Assembly (NCBI RefSeq): GCF_020524885.1
Contig: NZ_JAIVKJ010000003.1
Location: 231,501-295,500 of the forward strand
Length of the DNA: 64,000 bases
Reading direction: 5' to 3'
Source: Microbulbifer elongatus
Lineage (GTDB): Bacteria; Pseudomonadota; Gammaproteobacteria; Pseudomonadales; Cellvibrionaceae
The translations under genes and the position numbers were made by a program. This document shows positions 62,019 through 64,000 of this stretch, piece by piece (within the stretch, counting starts at the first letter, position 1; each line of letters starts with the position of its first letter). The notes beneath the pieces were generated by a model. That model did no database searches. It saw only the letters and a program-made list of their open reading frames with translations, and was not told the origin of the DNA.

Positions 62019-63878
62019 ATGCAGCGCCTACCCGTAATAACCGCGTTCGGGGGATTCAATCCCGCCGGTCGCAGCTCATTTCATCGCGGCTACAAGCGGC
62101 TGGTGCTCGACAATCTCGGCGCATCGGAGCGCACGGATGTACTGTCTGACCTCGCTGCTTTGATGGGGTTGCGCACCGGCGATGCGGCGCAGGGCGCGCT
62201 GAGCCCGGAGCTGGAGCAGCAGGTACTGCAGGGTACCCTGGTGCGGGAGCTGGAGTCGCGCTTCTACGATTACCGCAATTGCCATTTCCACCAGGCTGCG
62301 GACCTGAAGAGTGAAAACGGGTTCAGCTTTGAAATGTCTGCGCGTCAGTTGCCGAACCCGCTGCCGGCAGACTGGAAGCTTGAAACCCTTGAGAACGGTC
62401 GCGTGCGTGTACACGCCGCCAGCCTTTCCGTCATGCTGGACAGCCATCGGGAGATTTCGGTGGCCTCTGCGGGGCAGCTTCCCACCGGCTTCGAGCCCGG
62501 CCAGCAATACAATTCGCGTTTTCATCCGCGCGGCCTTCAGTTGGCAATCCTCGGGGCTTCTGACGCGGTGCAGTCCCTGGGCATTGACTGGGAGCTGGTG
62601 TCAGAGAAGGCGGGGCCCGACAAGATTTCCGTGTACGCCAGTTCTGCCATGAGTCAGCTGGATACCAATGGCAATGGTGGGTTGCTGCAATCCCGTTTGC
62701 GCGGTGGCCGTGTTAGCTCCAAACAGCTGGCTCTGGGGTTGACCAGCATGCCGGCGGATTTCGTGAACGCCTATGTTCTGGGAAGTGTAGGCACCACCGG
62801 AGCGGTTGCCGGCGCCTGTGCTACTTATCTGTACAATCTGCGTGCTGCGGTGGAAGACATTCGCTGTGGCCGCGCGCGGGTTGCCGTCGTGGGTGCTGCC
62901 GAAGCGCCGCTGGTCCCGGAAGTGGTCGATGGTTACACGACCATGGGGGCGCTGGCGAATCTGGATGGTCTACGCAAGATTTTCGGCGACGAGATCGATT
63001 TCCGTCGTGCCAGTCGCCCGTTTGGTGAAAACTGCGGTTTCACCCTCGGCGAGGGCAGTCAGTGGGTTGTGCTGATGGACGACGAACTGGCGCTGGAATT
63101 GGGCGCGCCCATTCATGGCGCTGTTGCAAACGTGTTCGTCAATGCCGACGGCCCCAAGAAATCCATCTCCGCGCCCGGTCCCGGCAATTACTTGACGGTG
63201 GCGCGCGCCATGTCTGAAGTTCGCGCGATTCTCGGTGAAGAAAGCCTTCGTCATCGCAGCTTTGTACAGGCGCACGGCTCCAGTACCCCGCAGAACCGGG
63301 TGACCGAGTCAGCGATTTTTGATCGGCTCGCCGGCGCTTTTGGTATCGAGGGCTGGCCCGTGTGCGCGGTGAAGGCGTTTCTCGGCCACACCGTCGCTGC
63401 AGCCAGCGGCGATCAATTGATTACCAGCCTGGGCATCTTCAACCGCGGTATCCTGCCGGGTATTACGACCATTGATAAAGTTGCGGACGACGTGCACCAC
63501 GAGCACCTGTCCCTGTCTATGGCGCATGTGGAGCGCGACCCGGAATCTCTGGACGTGGCCTTCCTGAACTCCAAGGGTTTTGGCGGCAATAATGCGACCG
63601 CCAGTGTCCTGGCTCCCCATATTACGGAAAAAATGCTGGCAAAACGCCACGGCGAACAGGCCATGAGCGCTTACCGCAAGCGTAGCGAGGCGCCGGCAGA
63701 ACGATCTGCAGCCTATGATGCGCGTGCCAGCCGCGGGGACCTGGATGCGATTTATCGCTTTGGTGAGGGCCTGATTGACGAGTCCGGGATTACCCTGGAT
63801 GGCGCACAGATGTCCCTGCCGGGTGTTGCCGGGAGTGTATCCCTGCCGGATGAAAATCCGTTCGCTGATATGGTGTGA
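62019..63878 (+). CDS. fabY: beta-ketoacyl-ACP synthase FabY
   Basis: A 619-residue ketosynthase matching FabY, which in Pseudomonas starts fatty-acid synthesis by condensing acetyl-CoA with malonyl-ACP, replacing FabH. The catalytic triad is Cys267 (AGACATYLY), His419 (AHGSSTPQN) and His457 (AFLGHTVAAASGD), with a nearby Lys (VKAFLGH). The extra N-terminal 200 residues over FabB/FabF length also fit FabY. It has its own upstream region and is divergent from the GlxA-like regulator. Alternative: another FabB-like KS, but the length and N-terminus favour FabY. Confidence 0.9.
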   Translation: MQRLPVITAFGGFNPAGRSSFHRGYKRLVLDNLGASERTDVLSDLAALMGLRTGDAAQGALSPELEQQVLQGTLVRELESRFYDYRNCHFHQAADLKSENGFSFEMSARQLPNPLPADWKLETLENGRVRVHAASLSVMLDSHREISVASAGQLPTGFEPGQQYNSRFHPRGLQLAILGASDAVQSLGIDWELVSEKAGPDKISVYASSAMSQLDTNGNGGLLQSRLRGGRVSSKQLALGLTSMPADFVNAYVLGSVGTTGAVAGACATYLYNLRAAVEDIRCGRARVAVVGAAEAPLVPEVVDGYTTMGALANLDGLRKIFGDEIDFRRASRPFGENCGFTLGEGSQWVVLMDDELALELGAPIHGAVANVFVNADGPKKSISAPGPGNYLTVARAMSEVRAILGEESLRHRSFVQAHGSSTPQNRVTESAIFDRLAGAFGIEGWPVCAVKAFLGHTVAAASGDQLITSLGIFNRGILPGITTIDKVADDVHHEHLSLSMAHVERDPESLDVAFLNSKGFGGNNATASVLAPHITEKMLAKRHGEQAMSAYRKRSEAPAERSAAYDARASRGDLDAIYRFGEGLIDESGITLDGAQMSLPGVAGSVSLPDENPFADMV

Positions 63879-64000
63879 CCGCAAACCGGGTGCTGTGCTG
63901 CAGCACCATCTACCGGTAGACTTCCTGTTTTAGGTGCCTCTCTTGTCGAGGTGCAGGGGGCAGGCAGTCAGGCGGGGCCAGATGACGGAAAAGGAAGCGA

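Noticed and set aside
63889..63907. GGTGCTG...CAGCACC hairpin after fabY
   Set aside because: No T run follows and the stem is short; not accepted as a terminator.

Overview
The window is ordinary, gene-dense chromosome of a gammaproteobacterium. The smc-zipA-ligA order, ZipA, a FabY-type initiating ketosynthase, a full ccm cytochrome c maturation set, FadD, GlxA- and OruR-like AraC regulators and a csdA/sufE/tcdA locus fit the Pseudomonadales/Cellvibrionales group. A marine Cellvibrionales genus such as Microbulbifer is my best guess (inference from gene content, moderate GC and protein style, not a search). I found no insertion sequence, prophage, CRISPR array or plasmid gene.

Layout. 1-3.8 kb: end of a CaiB/BaiF CoA-transferase, an acyl-CoA dehydrogenase divergent from a LysR regulator, and a secreted isoaspartyl peptidase; then tRNA-Arg. 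4.3-6.9 kb: a small acidic protein and a partner-switching pair (STAS protein plus receiver/PP2C/HATPase protein). 7-16.6 kb: ccmABCDEFG and yigZ, then a reverse-strand block (tandem hotdog thioesterase, tRNA-Asp, tRNA-Val), then ccmH and ccmI. 16.9-26.3 kb: smc, zipA, ligA, a conserved hypothetical and fumC. 26.9-32.5 kb: fatty-acid catabolism (AraC regulator, long acyl-CoA dehydrogenase, SCP2-like protein, FadD). 32.7-39.2 kb: PsiE-like protein, M28 and M14 metallopeptidases, SYLF lipoprotein, another lipoprotein and a heme-dependent N-demethylase-like protein.

39.3-44.8 kb is the most system-like accessory part: an OruR-like AraC regulator divergent from a tight operon of flavin monooxygenase, BASS-family transporter, extended SDR and classical SDR, with stacked inverted repeats between. 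It looks like an uptake-and-oxidation route for a hydrophobic or steroid/terpenoid-like substrate; the substrate cannot be read from sequence. 45-48.9 kb: TatD, a cysteine desulfurase fused to its SufE partner, TcdA and a SlyD-type PPIase. 49-56.5 kb: a truncated-globin-like protein without the proximal histidine, HIT protein, GIN-domain protein, YcjX/YcjF, a secreted hypothetical protein and glutathione reductase, with a perfect CRP-type site and a long palindrome between the last two. 56.6-64 kb: ribosome hibernation factor, coiled-coil protein, ThpR, an Hsp20 gene with a sigma-32 promoter and long leader followed 2 nt later by a methyltransferase, a GlxA-like regulator and fabY.

Start sites were chosen from Shine-Dalgarno spacing and family N-termini, so many differ from the longest possible reading frame. 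Functions come from motif and family recognition by eye, without database searches.
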